Positions 19,185 through 28,763 of a stretch of 35,380 nucleotides of DNA are shown here, one piece after another. The position numbers were made by a program, and so were the translations under genes. Each line of letters starts with the position of its first letter. Position 1 is the first letter of the stretch. The notes below the pieces were generated by a model. That model was not told where the DNA came from and searched no databases. It saw only the letters and a program-made list of their open reading frames with translations. Source of the stretch: Serratia sp. DD3. Its GTDB lineage: Bacteria; Pseudomonadota; Gammaproteobacteria; Enterobacterales; Enterobacteriaceae. Location of the stretch: positions 1 to 35,380 of the forward strand of contig NZ_AYKS02000002.1 in the NCBI RefSeq assembly GCF_000496755.2. Reading direction: 5' to 3'.

Positions 19185-20546
19185 TTAAATCGCCCAGCCC
19201 CCCGCATAGAAGGCCACTAACGCTACCGCAATCAGTACCGTACCGATATTCAGTTTGCGCCATTCATTAGCGAAGATGCGGCCAATCACCAGGGTGCTGA
19301 AGCCCAGCATGATGCCGGTAACAATATTACAGGTCAGCACAATAAACACCGCACAGACCAGGCCTGACATGGCTCCCACCGAGTCATCAAAGTCTAACCT
19401 GGCGACGTTACTTAACATCAACAGCCCGACATACATCAGGGCTGGTGCAGTAGCGTAAACCGGTACCAGATAAGACAGCGGTGACAAGAACAACATCAGC
19501 AGGAAAAGCACCCCGACTACTGCGGCCGTCACCCCGGTTTTGCCCCCGGCTGCGGTTCCCGCTGCCGATTCAATATACACTGCCGCCGGAGAAGCCCCCA
19601 CCAACGCAGAAAACATACTGCTCATGGAGTCGGTGGTTAATGCACGGCCCCCATTGATAATCTGCCCATCTTCATCCAGTAGATTGGCCTGCCCAGCAAC
19701 TGCCCGGATAGTCCCCGTCGCATCAAATACTGCCGTCATTACCAGTGCCAGTACACTGGGCAACACCAGCGGATTCAGCGCACCTTTAATATCCAGACTG
19801 AAAATAAGTGATTTACCATCCGGCCCTGACAGGCTGGGTAGTGCGAACAACCCTTGATATTTTACGTTGGGATCAAAAACCAAACCGACCAGCGAAATAC
19901 CGATGATCACCAATAAAATCCCACCAGGAACACGCTGCTTTTCCAGTCCAAAAATCAATGCAAGCCCCACCAGTGACATAATGACCGGGAAGGAAACAAA
20001 GGAACCTAACGCCACAGGTAACCCTGCCATTGGGTTCTTGACCACCATGCCCACACTATTGGCGGCGATCAGCAGTAAAAACAGCCCGATGCCAATCCCG
20101 GTACCGTGGGCGATGCCTATCGGTAAGTTACGCAATATCCATGAGCGGATACCGGTTACCGAAATAGCAGTGAAGAAAAAGCCCATTAAAAAAATAGCCC
20201 CTAGCGCCACCGGGATGCTGATCTGCTGATTAAGTACCAGACTGAAGGCAGTAAAAGCCGTTAATGAGATGGCGCAACCAATCGCCATGGGCAGGTTCGC
20301 CCACACCCCCATCACCAGCGAACCGACACCCGCAACCAGGCAGGTCGCCACAAACACCGCCGTAGGCGGGAAACCAGCCTGGCCCAACATGCCAGGTACC
20401 ACAATCACTGAGTACACCATTGCCAGAAAAGTGGTCAACCCGGCTAATACTTCCTGCCGGACCGTACTCCCCCGCTCGGTAATTTTAAAATAGTTATCTA
20501 TTGAACTGGCGGGTTTCTTGGTTTGCTCTGTCTCTATCTGTGACAT
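19185..20546 (-). CDS. ghxQ: Guanine/hypoxanthine permease GhxQ (YgfQ)
   Basis: GhxQ is an inner-membrane proton symporter of the AzgA-like group (COG2252) that takes up guanine and hypoxanthine. Its 453 residues match E. coli GhxQ (455), starting from the family lead [26 protein letters not shown]. About 12-14 hydrophobic segments are visible. Conserved polar motifs include [43 protein letters not shown], and the loop [17 protein letters not shown] before the last helices. The end FYAGGWAI is identical to E. coli. It lies 114 bp downstream of guaD on the same strand and is probably the last gene of xanQ-guaD-ghxQ, the same order as in E. coli. Confidence 0.95.
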   Translation of the reverse strand: MSQIETEQTKKPASSIDNYFKITERGSTVRQEVLAGLTTFLAMVYSVIVVPGMLGQAGFPPTAVFVATCLVAGVGSLVMGVWANLPMAIGCAISLTAFTAFSLVLNQQISIPVALGAIFLMGFFFTAISVTGIRSWILRNLPIGIAHGTGIGIGLFLLLIAANSVGMVVKNPMAGLPVALGSFVSFPVIMSLVGLALIFGLEKQRVPGGILLVIIGISLVGLVFDPNVKYQGLFALPSLSGPDGKSLIFSLDIKGALNPLVLPSVLALVMTAVFDATGTIRAVAGQANLLDEDGQIINGGRALTTDSMSSMFSALVGASPAAVYIESAAGTAAGGKTGVTAAVVGVLFLLMLFLSPLSYLVPVYATAPALMYVGLLMLSNVARLDFDDSVGAMSGLVCAVFIVLTCNIVTGIMLGFSTLVIGRIFANEWRKLNIGTVLIAVALVAFYAGGWAI

Positions 20547-20660
20547 ATTTATGTCCTCTGAAGGTCCATTGAGGCTTACCCCTGTCAGTGCTCTTTATCG
20601 TTCTCTTGCCTTGACCAATAAATGGGGTAAAGCCAATCCGGGTCAATTACAGTCATTTGT

Positions 20661-21977
20661 TTAAGTGCGCTCGTATACCAGTCGGCCATCAACATAAGTC
20701 CGATATATTGAGCGATCATCCCCGAGTGTCATCATGACAAAAAGCTTATCCATCAAGGTTTTCGAATTGTCGTAACGCAATTGTTGCAATGGTGTCGCCG
20801 TCGGCTCAAGGACCACAAAATCTGCCTCTTTGCCGACATTGAAATTACCAATAGTGTCTGCCAGCCCCAGGGCATCAGCCCCCCCCAATGTCGCCAGATA
20901 GAATGCTTCATAAGCCGACAAACGGTAACTCTGCAGTTGCATGATTTTGTAGGCTTCGTTCAGGGTCTGCAGCATATTGAACGTGGTTCCAGCACCGATG
21001 TCGGTCCCCATCCCCACCTTGACCTTTTTCCGCCAGGCTTGAGAGAGTTTGAACAAGCCACTCCCCAGATACAGGTTGGAGGTCGGGCAGAACGCAATAG
21101 ATGAATGGGTATCATGCAAGCAATCCCACTCCGACTCTTCCAAATGGATACAGTGGGCAAACACGCTTTTTCTGCCGGTCAGACCATAGTGGTGATAGAC
21201 ATCAAGATAATTTTTGCGCTCTGGGAATAACTCTTTTACCCAAGCAATTTCGTCTTTATTTTCCGATAAGTGAGTATGCAGATAGGTGTCTGGGTATTCC
21301 TCACGTAACCGTTGCACCATTTCAAGTTGCTGTGGTGACGAGGTGGGGGCAAAACGCGGTGTAATGGCGTACAGCAAACGGTCCTTTTTATGCCAACGCT
21401 CAATCAAGGCTTTGGTTTGGCTATAACTGCTCTCTGGGGTATCCAATAGATAATCTGGCGCATTGCGGTCCATCATCACCTTACCGGCAATGATACGCAT
21501 ATTGATGTGATGGGCGGCCTCAAATAGCGCTTCAACGGATTCAGGGTGAACCGTACCAAAAACCAATGCGGTGGTGGTGCCATTGCGCAGCAACTGTTTA
21601 ATGAAAAACGTCGACATTTCACGCGAGTATTCAATGTCGTTATAACGCTTTTCTGCTGGGAAGGTGTGCTTATTCAGCCAATCCAACAGTTGCTCACCAT
21701 AAGCGCCGACCATTTCACACTGCGGATAATGAATATGGGTATCGATAAAACCTGGCACGATCATTTTACCGCTATAATCACGCACCCGAACACTGTCTGG
21801 AATTTGGTGGTGCCCTTCTTCCCAGGTGCCAAACCATGCCACACGTCCATTTTGGATCAGTAATAAACCATCCTTGATAAACCGCAGATGTCCTTCTATT
21901 TCTTCTGGATATTCCACCGTGCGGCTAATATCCAGAAAACTGCCCCGCACCGCTTTGATTGATTGCTCTTTTTCCAT
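20661..21977 (-). CDS. guaD: Guanine deaminase GuaD
   Basis: GuaD is a cytosolic zinc hydrolase that converts guanine to xanthine and ammonia, feeding XdhABC. The amidohydrolase motifs are visible in order: DTHIHYPQCEMVGAYGEQLLDW (metal-binding HxH), THLSENKDE, FAHCIHLEE, and GMGTDIGAGTTFNMLQTL with the metal-binding Asp. The C-terminus (DKLFVMMTLGDDRSIYRTYVDGRLVYER) matches E. coli GuaD. The frame opens at a TTG (21983). The ATG at 21977 is better placed, with AAGGG about 8 nt upstream, and gives 438 residues (E. coli 439). It lies 26 bp after xanQ, so import and deamination are co-expressed. Confidence 0.96.
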   Translation of the reverse strand: MEKEQSIKAVRGSFLDISRTVEYPEEIEGHLRFIKDGLLLIQNGRVAWFGTWEEGHHQIPDSVRVRDYSGKMIVPGFIDTHIHYPQCEMVGAYGEQLLDWLNKHTFPAEKRYNDIEYSREMSTFFIKQLLRNGTTTALVFGTVHPESVEALFEAAHHINMRIIAGKVMMDRNAPDYLLDTPESSYSQTKALIERWHKKDRLLYAITPRFAPTSSPQQLEMVQRLREEYPDTYLHTHLSENKDEIAWVKELFPERKNYLDVYHHYGLTGRKSVFAHCIHLEESEWDCLHDTHSSIAFCPTSNLYLGSGLFKLSQAWRKKVKVGMGTDIGAGTTFNMLQTLNEAYKIMQLQSYRLSAYEAFYLATLGGADALGLADTIGNFNVGKEADFVVLEPTATPLQQLRYDNSKTLMDKLFVMMTLGDDRSIYRTYVDGRLVYERT

Positions 21978-22003
21978 TGCCAAATCCCTTATTTTATATA
22001 AAC

Positions 22004-23419
22004 CTAATTTTTATTTTCCCCTTCAGGGGCGATTTCTAATGAAGAAGTCACCTCGCTGCGGCTCTTTATTTCATTCAGTGGTATCAGCAGATTGAGAATG
22101 ATCGCCGTCAACCCACCAGCACAAATCGGGTTTTCCACTAGGACATAAATTGAGGCGGGTAATACGCGGAATACTTCAGGATCGTAAGAAACCCCCAGGC
22201 CCAATCCCAACGAGGTGGCGACAATAATGGTTTCCCGGCGGTCTAAGCCGTTAGAAATAATGATGCGAATACCAGCGATGGCAATCATCGAAAACATCAG
22301 CGTCATTGCCCCCCCGAGTACCGGGGCAGGAATAGTGGTAAAAAAGCGCCCCACCACTGGGAACAGCCCTAAAATGACCAGAATGACCGCAATAAATTTA
22401 CCGACATGGCGGGAGGCCACGCCAGTCATCTGAATCACCCCATTATTTTGCGCAAATGTCGTTAGCGGCAATGAACCCAACATAGTCGCAATCACCGAGA
22501 CCAGGCCATCTGCCAAGACCCCGCCACTCAGGCGCGAAGTATATGCCTCCCCTTTAATCGGCTGATTAGACACCATTGCCGTTGCGGTGATATCCCCCAC
22601 TGCTTCCAGCACACTTAGCAGATAAATAGTGCCAGCGACCAAAAAGGCGTGAAGATCAAAAGAGAAACCGTATTTAAAGGGCACGGGGGCGGTAATAAGC
22701 GGTAGATTCTGCATCACCGAAAAATCCACCAGACCTAAGAACAGCGCCACCACATAACCGACGACAATGCCAATAGCAATACCGCCCATACGCAATAAAG
22801 GATGCCGCGAACAGTTAAAACCGATCACCACCACCAGCACCAACAGACCAATACCAATGCTTTCATAGCTACCGAAAGTACCGCTACTTTTAGCCGCGAA
22901 ACCGCCGCCGAAATCGATGATGCCCACTTTGATCAGGCTAAGTCCGATCATCAGTACCACCACGCCGCTGACGGTGGGGGTAATCACGCGTTTAAGATAA
23001 GGCAAAATAAACGAGGAGCCGACCACCAGAAAGGCCCCAACAAACGAGACCCCAAGCAAGGTAGAAATCATCGCTTCTACATGCAGGCCGTCTGCTTTCA
23101 TGGTGCTGCCCAGAGAGATCATCACCGTTACAAAGGAGAAGTTGACGGATTGAATCGACAGTAAACCCGAGCCGACACGGCCATAGCGGTTTACTTGCAG
23201 CCAAGTACCAATCCCCGAGGCAATCATTGCCATGGAAACCAGGTAAGCGGTCACATCCGCAGGTAATGACAGTGCTGTGCCGACAATTAACGCCGGTGTC
23301 ACCATGGGTACAAAAATAGCCAATAAATGCGTAATAGCACTTACCATCGATTGATTAAATGGAGGTTTATCCTCCAGTGAATAAATCAGATCACTTTTTT
23401 CAGTGGTTATATCAGACAT
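22004..23419 (-). CDS. xanQ: Xanthine:H+ symporter XanQ (YgfO)
   Basis: XanQ is an inner-membrane transporter of the NAT/NCS2 family that imports xanthine with protons. The E. coli functional residues are present at the same numbers: Glu272 in VLEAVGDIT, Asp304 in GGVLADG, and Gln324-Asn325 in the NAT signature QNNGVIQMTG. The 471 residues compare with 466 in E. coli, and the extra length lies in a divergent C-terminal tail (SRSEVTSSLEIAPEGENKN). About 12-14 membrane segments are visible. The resemblance to E. coli XanQ favours xanthine over urate or uracil. It is the first gene of xanQ-guaD-ghxQ and starts 302 bp from the xdhD stop, so it may have its own promoter. Confidence 0.96.
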   Translation of the reverse strand: MSDITTEKSDLIYSLEDKPPFNQSMVSAITHLLAIFVPMVTPALIVGTALSLPADVTAYLVSMAMIASGIGTWLQVNRYGRVGSGLLSIQSVNFSFVTVMISLGSTMKADGLHVEAMISTLLGVSFVGAFLVVGSSFILPYLKRVITPTVSGVVVLMIGLSLIKVGIIDFGGGFAAKSSGTFGSYESIGIGLLVLVVVIGFNCSRHPLLRMGGIAIGIVVGYVVALFLGLVDFSVMQNLPLITAPVPFKYGFSFDLHAFLVAGTIYLLSVLEAVGDITATAMVSNQPIKGEAYTSRLSGGVLADGLVSVIATMLGSLPLTTFAQNNGVIQMTGVASRHVGKFIAVILVILGLFPVVGRFFTTIPAPVLGGAMTLMFSMIAIAGIRIIISNGLDRRETIIVATSLGLGLGVSYDPEVFRVLPASIYVLVENPICAGGLTAIILNLLIPLNEIKSRSEVTSSLEIAPEGENKN

Positions 23420-23721
23420 CCCTTTACTCCCATACAGTAAATTTGATCATCTGATTCAATAGATATGCGTTATTTATTTCACATTCTGTAATTCGCCATA
23501 TTCTACCCACGGATTACTGCAAGCACTGATAATTGACTCATAACTCTTTATGGCGACAATAACAGATCAGCGATTATGTTCAGCTAATATATTGAACCCT
23601 TTATACCCTTGACCTTTGTAGCCAGGTCATTATTGGGATTTAGCTGCCATCCTCAATAATTCGGATATGTAAGGGAATGACCATTAATCGGCCATTCCCT
23701 CATTAAGACAGCGGTATTTAA
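23420..23721. other. Intergenic region between xdhD and xanQ
   Basis: These 302 bp hold no gene. A hairpin next to xdhD (23672-23700) probably ends that operon. The rest is A/T-rich and should carry the xanQ promoter. A sequence with sigma-54 spacing on the minus strand (GG at 23507-23508, GC at 23495-23496) matches only about 8 of 13 consensus positions and is not convincing. I saw no riboswitch-like structure. Confidence 0.45.
23672..23700 (-). terminator. Hairpin after xdhD
   Basis: AGGGAATGACC and GGCCATTCCCT pair over 11 bp with one mismatch around a short A/T-rich loop. It lies about 20 bp after the xdhD stop, reading on the minus strand. The following bases are not T-rich, so it may be a factor-dependent terminator or a 3' stabiliser. 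Confidence 0.5.
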
Positions 23722-26601
23722 TTACGCTGACAGTTTATTCAGCCCCTGTAGTACTTTTTCTGCGGTAAAATGCCATTCACGTAACCAGACACCACAGGCA
23801 TCATGAATCGCCATGGCAATCGCCGGTGCAGCACCATTGACACTAATTTCAGAAATCGATTTAGCACCATAAGGCCCGACCTGATCATCACTGGGCACCA
23901 GGAAGGCTTGGAAGTCGAGCGGGATATCACCAATTTTCGGTGCACCATAACTCTGTAAATCACGGGTTATCGGTGAACCATGGCGATCATAAACAATCTC
24001 TTCCGTCATACTGTGACCAATGGCTCGCATAGAAGCACCATAGATTTGGCCCAAAGCCAGCTCTGGGTTAACCGGGGTACCACAATCCAGCAAGGCATAA
24101 AACTTATCCAAGCGGATTTCACCGGTACGCACATTGACGGCCACTTCGACAAAGTTGGCACCATAAGGGAAAGCAAAGTCAGCAGAAATATAACTGGCTG
24201 TCGCCACCAGGGTACCAAAACCAGTGCCGGTCTCAGCCTTATGGGCAATCTGTGCAAATGTCACTTCACCGCGTTTGCCGCGCACCACCCCAGGCACCAC
24301 CAGTTCCACATCGGCTTCTGGTTCGCCCAACATCTGCGCCCCATGGAACAGGATCTTTTTCCTCAGGTTCTCTGCCGCACTTTTCGCCGCATTACCGGAG
24401 AAACAGGTGCCGGAAGAGGCATAGGCCCCTTTATCGAACAAGGCATGGTCAGTATCACCGGAGATCACATGCACATCGGCAAACGGACAACGCAGGACTT
24501 CAGCCGTCAGTTTCCCCACCACCGTATCCAGGCCGGTACCAATATCCGCACCACCAGAATGGACGATAAACGTACCATCTGATTCCAGTTTGATCATGCA
24601 GTTAGCCTGATCAATATCCGGAATACCTGATTTCTGCATCATAATGGCGACACCGCGACCCACTTGCCAATCGCCATTTTTTGCCTTTGGTGAGCTCCAA
24701 TGGATCAACTCTTTCCCTTTACGCAAAATAGGCTCAAGGGCACAACTGGCAGCGGTGGGTACCGATGTCGGCATTTTGCCTTCACCAATCGCCCCGAGGA
24801 TCTTCAACTCTTGCCCTTCCACCACGCGGTTAAGCTCAATAATCTCCAGTGGATCACGCCCCAGTTTCTCTGCCAATTCAGCCAGAATCATCGTCAAGGC
24901 AAAGGTCCCTTTAGGTGCACCATAGCCTTGATAAGCCCCCGTCGGGCAGATGTTGCTGTAGTAGGTGGTCACCTGGAAATTGACATTCTCACAAGGATAG
25001 AGCGGCAATGATAATGCCGGGCCATTACTGGGCACCGTCAAAGCATGGTTGCCATAAGGGCCGGTATTCGCCAGGAAGTTCATGTCGATCGCCGTTAATC
25101 GACCCTCTTTGGTGGCACCGACTTTAATCTTGACCTTAGCCACATGGCGCGAGGTATTGCTGATAAATTCTTCTTCACGGGTATATTGGAAATAGACCGC
25201 ACGCCCGGTGACACAGGTCGCCCAGGCACACACCTCTTCCAACAGGATATCCTGTTTTGAACCGAAACCACCGCCGACTCGCTCCTTGATAACATGCACT
25301 TTATGCTGCTTGAGACCAACGATACGCGCGACCTGACGGCGTAAGTGCCATGGCACCTGAGTGGAGGCATGGATAACCAGTCGATCGCCATCCATATAGG
25401 TGTAACAGACGTGTTTTTCCGTTGGGCACTGCTGTACCTGCCGGGATTCATAGGTGCGTTCCAGCACCACATCCGCTTGGGCAAACCCTTGCGTCACATT
25501 ACCAATCTGCCCATGTACTGCTGCCGCGATATTACTATGCGGTTTGGCACCGATGGGGAAGTTGATAATCAGATGTTCATCACCCCGTTGCGCACTATGC
25601 TGATTTTGTTCAGCCAAATCAGCGGGAGCACCGTTAACATAAACAATGGGTTCGTCGTGAACCAGCGGCGCACCGGGTGCCATCGCCTCGTCAATGGACA
25701 TCACTGCAGGCAAGACTTGGTATTCAACCTTGATTAAATCAAGAGCAGCCAAAGCAATCTCTTCACTTTCTGCGACCACGGCAGCAACACGATCACCCAC
25801 GTGGCGCAGTTTCCTGCCGAACATCCGCCGGTCAAGGGGTGAAGGTTCCGGGGCACTCTGACCGCCTGGGGTGTAATAGATATCTGGGCAGTTAAGATGG
25901 GTGATGACATGCACTACCCCAGGTAATGCTTCCGCAGCACTGACATCCAGATGAGTGATCAGTGCATGGGGGTGCGGGCTACGTAATATTTTGATAATAC
26001 AGGCATCATGGGCAACTCGGTCTTCAACATAACAGGGTTTGGCTTGCACCATTTTTGCCGCATCGACTTTCGGACAAAGTTTGCCAACCACATTCAAATC
26101 AGTACGAAACTCTGGCGCTGAAGGGGCCTGAAAATCAGGATCATTACGGCGTGCCACCGCCAGTGCCACCACCTGATAAAATTGTTGATAACCGGCATCG
26201 CGGCTGAATAAACCCGATAATGCATCATCAATCTCATCGCGAGTCGGTGTGGTAATACGCGTTAATAGATCAGTGAGGATCAACGCGGCGGCCGGGTCGT
26301 TATAGCCAGACTGCACCACGCCGACATCCACCATCGCCTGCTGTACCAGGCTAAGCTGGTTCCAACTGCCCAAGGCTTCCGCCGTGGTGACAACCGCCCC
26401 TTCCAGTTGAGCGGCAATCAGCAATGAGGCATTAACCACCACGCCATTAAACACAATGGCATCCGACCCGGCAAAACCGAAACCATCATCACTGTTACGT
26501 ACTGAATGCATACCCAGTTTAAACAGTAACTGCTGTACATTATCCCCAGGTTGACACGCTATTTCCCGCTGGCGGTCATTAAGCGTAAAACAAATATTCA
26601 T
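23722..26601 (-). CDS. xdhD: XdhD-type molybdenum hydroxylase with a degenerate ferredoxin domain
   Basis: This is a predicted purine hydroxylase of 959 residues (E. coli XdhD 956) from the selenium-dependent molybdenum hydroxylase group. Residues 1-140 have the fold order of a [2Fe-2S] subunit but none of its cysteines. Residues about 170-959 are the molybdenum domains, with RVGGGFGSKQD, YQGYGAPKG, SGGADIGTGLDT, GAYASSGTCFSG and probable catalytic base Glu918 in KSISEIS. The substrate-binding Arg of XdhA (AMRGYG) is Tyr-Gln here (AYQGYG), which suggests a different substrate mode. The frame opens at 26628. ATG 26601 is preferred because it shares one base with the ygfM stop and has GGGGAG upstream. 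Hypoxanthine or urate chemistry is inferred from the family, not shown by sequence. Confidence 0.93.
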   Translation of the reverse strand: MNICFTLNDRQREIACQPGDNVQQLLFKLGMHSVRNSDDGFGFAGSDAIVFNGVVVNASLLIAAQLEGAVVTTAEALGSWNQLSLVQQAMVDVGVVQSGYNDPAAALILTDLLTRITTPTRDEIDDALSGLFSRDAGYQQFYQVVALAVARRNDPDFQAPSAPEFRTDLNVVGKLCPKVDAAKMVQAKPCYVEDRVAHDACIIKILRSPHPHALITHLDVSAAEALPGVVHVITHLNCPDIYYTPGGQSAPEPSPLDRRMFGRKLRHVGDRVAAVVAESEEIALAALDLIKVEYQVLPAVMSIDEAMAPGAPLVHDEPIVYVNGAPADLAEQNQHSAQRGDEHLIINFPIGAKPHSNIAAAVHGQIGNVTQGFAQADVVLERTYESRQVQQCPTEKHVCYTYMDGDRLVIHASTQVPWHLRRQVARIVGLKQHKVHVIKERVGGGFGSKQDILLEEVCAWATCVTGRAVYFQYTREEEFISNTSRHVAKVKIKVGATKEGRLTAIDMNFLANTGPYGNHALTVPSNGPALSLPLYPCENVNFQVTTYYSNICPTGAYQGYGAPKGTFALTMILAELAEKLGRDPLEIIELNRVVEGQELKILGAIGEGKMPTSVPTAASCALEPILRKGKELIHWSSPKAKNGDWQVGRGVAIMMQKSGIPDIDQANCMIKLESDGTFIVHSGGADIGTGLDTVVGKLTAEVLRCPFADVHVISGDTDHALFDKGAYASSGTCFSGNAAKSAAENLRKKILFHGAQMLGEPEADVELVVPGVVRGKRGEVTFAQIAHKAETGTGFGTLVATASYISADFAFPYGANFVEVAVNVRTGEIRLDKFYALLDCGTPVNPELALGQIYGASMRAIGHSMTEEIVYDRHGSPITRDLQSYGAPKIGDIPLDFQAFLVPSDDQVGPYGAKSISEISVNGAAPAIAMAIHDACGVWLREWHFTAEKVLQGLNKLSA

Positions 26602-27377
26602 TATTGTTTCTCCCCTGATGACTGGCACTCAGCAAGCAGATCCGCCACCACCACACCGGCGATATAACGCTTATAGGCAACACTGCCGCAAACATCCGCT
26701 TGTGGCGTCACCATATCGGCCACCCGCTTTTCCAGCGCCTGACCTTGTAAACCTGCTTGCTCTGCATCACGTAAGCGAGTCGGTTGCGCCACCACACCAC
26801 TAAGCGCAATACGCACTTTAGATTGTGTATCGCGAGAAACCGCTGCGGTCACCACCGGCAACCCAGCGGCTGAACGGGCAACTTTGCGGGTTGCACATTG
26901 GCGATAAGCGTCAGGTAGCACCACCGCCAACAATAACGCCTGTTTATCACTGGCCAGATACTCTTCCAACGAACAGGTTTTACCGCTACCCAGCTCTACT
27001 TTGGCGCTCAACGCCAGCAACACTGGCAGCAGTACAGAATCTTTAGGGGCTGAAGCAATTTCGCCGCCTAGGGTTGCCTGATTACGAATATGGCGGGAAT
27101 AGACAAAACCCAGCGCCTCGCGTAGGGCCGGTGGCGTCAAGGTATGATCGAATAAACGTTGTAAGGTGGTGGTAGCACCAATATGCAATTCACCCTGTTG
27201 CCAATCCACTTGGTCAAGGCCCAGATGTGTTAGTGCAATGGCGATTTTTTGCCGCGCTTTGGTTGGCGTGGCATTAATTTTACTACCCCCGGCAAAGTAA
27301 ATAGCGTCTTCAAGAAACTGATGCTTCAACGCCTGAGCCTGCTGCACCGATTCTGGACGATAGAATTGTTCAATCAT
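26601..27377 (-). CDS. ygfM: YgfM, FAD-binding subunit of the XdhD system
   Basis: This flavoprotein subunit has 258 residues (E. coli 259) and is related to XdhB. It probably carries FAD and accepts electrons from XdhD. Visible motifs are the first FAD loop IYFAGGSKINATP (about 28-40) and the second motif SRHIRNQATLGGEIASAPKDS, matching [19 protein letters not shown] of XdhB. The C-terminal CO-dehydrogenase flavoprotein domain ends at VAYKRYIAGVVVADLLAEC. The stop shares one base with the xdhD start (TAATG), which argues for a tight complex. The gene lies 55 bp after ssnA, with a 9-bp hairpin in the gap. Confidence 0.93.
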   Translation of the reverse strand: MIEQFYRPESVQQAQALKHQFLEDAIYFAGGSKINATPTKARQKIAIALTHLGLDQVDWQQGELHIGATTTLQRLFDHTLTPPALREALGFVYSRHIRNQATLGGEIASAPKDSVLLPVLLALSAKVELGSGKTCSLEEYLASDKQALLLAVVLPDAYRQCATRKVARSAAGLPVVTAAVSRDTQSKVRIALSGVVAQPTRLRDAEQAGLQGQALEKRVADMVTPQADVCGSVAYKRYIAGVVVADLLAECQSSGEKQ

Positions 27378-27400
27378 TTTTCACCCTCATTATAGGGTTA

Positions 27401-27425
27401 GCCGCTCGGCTGTTCACCGAGCGGC
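27401..27425 (-). other. Perfect hairpin between ssnA and ygfM
   Basis: GCCGCTCGG (27401-27409) and CCGAGCGGC (27417-27425) pair perfectly over a 7-nt loop inside the operon. No T-tract follows. An RNA-processing or stability element that sets different levels of the flanking genes is possible, but nothing shows this directly. Confidence 0.5.
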
Positions 27426-27432
27426 AACCGGC

Positions 27433-28761
27433 TTATTTCAAGGCATCCATACGTTTCCACAACTGTGCCGCCGCCTTGCGTGCCTCAGCATAGATAGGTT
27501 CCACATCAAATGGGAACTCGCCGTTTTGGTAAACCATGCGCCCTTCCACCATCACACTGTTAACACTGCTGGCCCCCATACCAAAGGCCAGATGCCCTGG
27601 GACGTTCTGTGCCACCAATGGTGTGGGTGATGAGTAATCACAAATCGTCAGGTCCGCTTTATAGCCTGCCGCCAAACGACCGAATTGCGCCCCAAAGTTA
27701 CGGGCTAACAGTTGGTTACCGTTTGACAGGAAACGTGCAAAGCTGTCTGGCCACAATGACCCACCGGCATCACGATGCTTGAAGAACGCAAACTTGAGCT
27801 CCTCAAACATATCCGCCCCGATACCATCGGTACCGAGCACCAGGTTACGGTACTGTGCCAGTTGATGATTATAGCCAACATGGTTGTTCATATTGGAGCG
27901 AGCGTTATGCACCAGGAAAGCATCATGCTGGTTGATCAGCTCAATATCAGCAGCAGACAAATAGAGCCCGTGAGCCACTAAGGTTTTCGACCCAATCAGA
28001 CCGTATTCCGCCAGGCGTACCATCAAATCTTTGCCATACTTATCGTGGCTGTGAGAAACATCGTACCGGTCTTCAGCGGCATGAATATGTAACCCGCGGC
28101 CAGTACTTTGTATTGCCCCCTTCAACATCTCCAGACCGGCATCCGAGACCGTGAACGGCGCATGGGCACCGATATGCGCCTCCACCAGATAGGGCTCTTT
28201 ACCTGCCGCTTTGGCAGCATCGATCAAGTTGGCAAAGGCAACGTTTTCCTCAACCCCGGCCAGCAACTCATGATTACCGCCGTTACGGTCGGTAGTCTCA
28301 TAGCAAGTCATGCCGCGCAACCCAGCTTTAATAAAGCCACTGCGCAGAGTTTTCAGTGAGCCGGCAATAAAATTAGGCGATGCGTGATGATCGATAACCG
28401 CCGTACAACCACTTTTGATCGCTTCCAGTGAGCAGATTAACCCACTGTAATACAACGATTCCTCATCCAGCGCCCGATCAAGGCGCCACCACAGGTTTTT
28501 CAAGGTAGAAATAAAATCTGGGCACGGTGCAATGTTGGCCATGATGCCGCGTGATAATCCAGAGTAAAAATGGTTATGAGCACAGACAATCCCCGGCATG
28601 ACCCATTTACCCTGCATATTGCGCGTTTCAGCCTGCGGATATTTGGCTGCCAAGCCCACGCCCACCTCTTTGATCAGCGCGCCTTCAATGGCGATATCAA
28701 CACCTTCTTGAACCAGTGGTGGATCAAGTTGCACGGCAGTTGCATTGGTTAAAATCAACAT
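27433..28761 (-). CDS. ssnA: Putative aminohydrolase SsnA
   Basis: This metal-dependent amidohydrolase has 442 residues, the same as E. coli SsnA. Motifs in order are PGIVCAHNHFYSGLSRG (HxH), HIHAAEDRYD, LVAHGLYLS, and VLGTDGIGADMFEELKFAF with the metal-binding Asp. It resembles chlorohydrolase/guanine-deaminase types, but the natural substrate is not settled. E. coli ssnA was first described through reduced stationary-phase viability. Work on gut bacteria places it in an anaerobic purine/urate degradation cluster with ygfK and xdhD. It starts 2 bp after the ygfK stop, so it is co-translated with the large oxidoreductase. Deamination or ring opening of a purine-derived product is inferred. 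Confidence 0.94.
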   Translation of the reverse strand: MLILTNATAVQLDPPLVQEGVDIAIEGALIKEVGVGLAAKYPQAETRNMQGKWVMPGIVCAHNHFYSGLSRGIMANIAPCPDFISTLKNLWWRLDRALDEESLYYSGLICSLEAIKSGCTAVIDHHASPNFIAGSLKTLRSGFIKAGLRGMTCYETTDRNGGNHELLAGVEENVAFANLIDAAKAAGKEPYLVEAHIGAHAPFTVSDAGLEMLKGAIQSTGRGLHIHAAEDRYDVSHSHDKYGKDLMVRLAEYGLIGSKTLVAHGLYLSAADIELINQHDAFLVHNARSNMNNHVGYNHQLAQYRNLVLGTDGIGADMFEELKFAFFKHRDAGGSLWPDSFARFLSNGNQLLARNFGAQFGRLAAGYKADLTICDYSSPTPLVAQNVPGHLAFGMGASSVNSVMVEGRMVYQNGEFPFDVEPIYAEARKAAAQLWKRMDALK

Positions 28762-28763
28762 AG

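Noticed and set aside
23462..23483. CRP site upstream of xanQ
   Set aside because: The right half TCACA is good, but the left half matches only 3 of 5 bases.
23491..23510. Possible third sigma-54 promoter before xanQ
   Set aside because: The GG-N10-GC spacing is present on the minus strand, but only about 8 of 13 consensus positions match and the -12 block is TGGC rather than TTGC.
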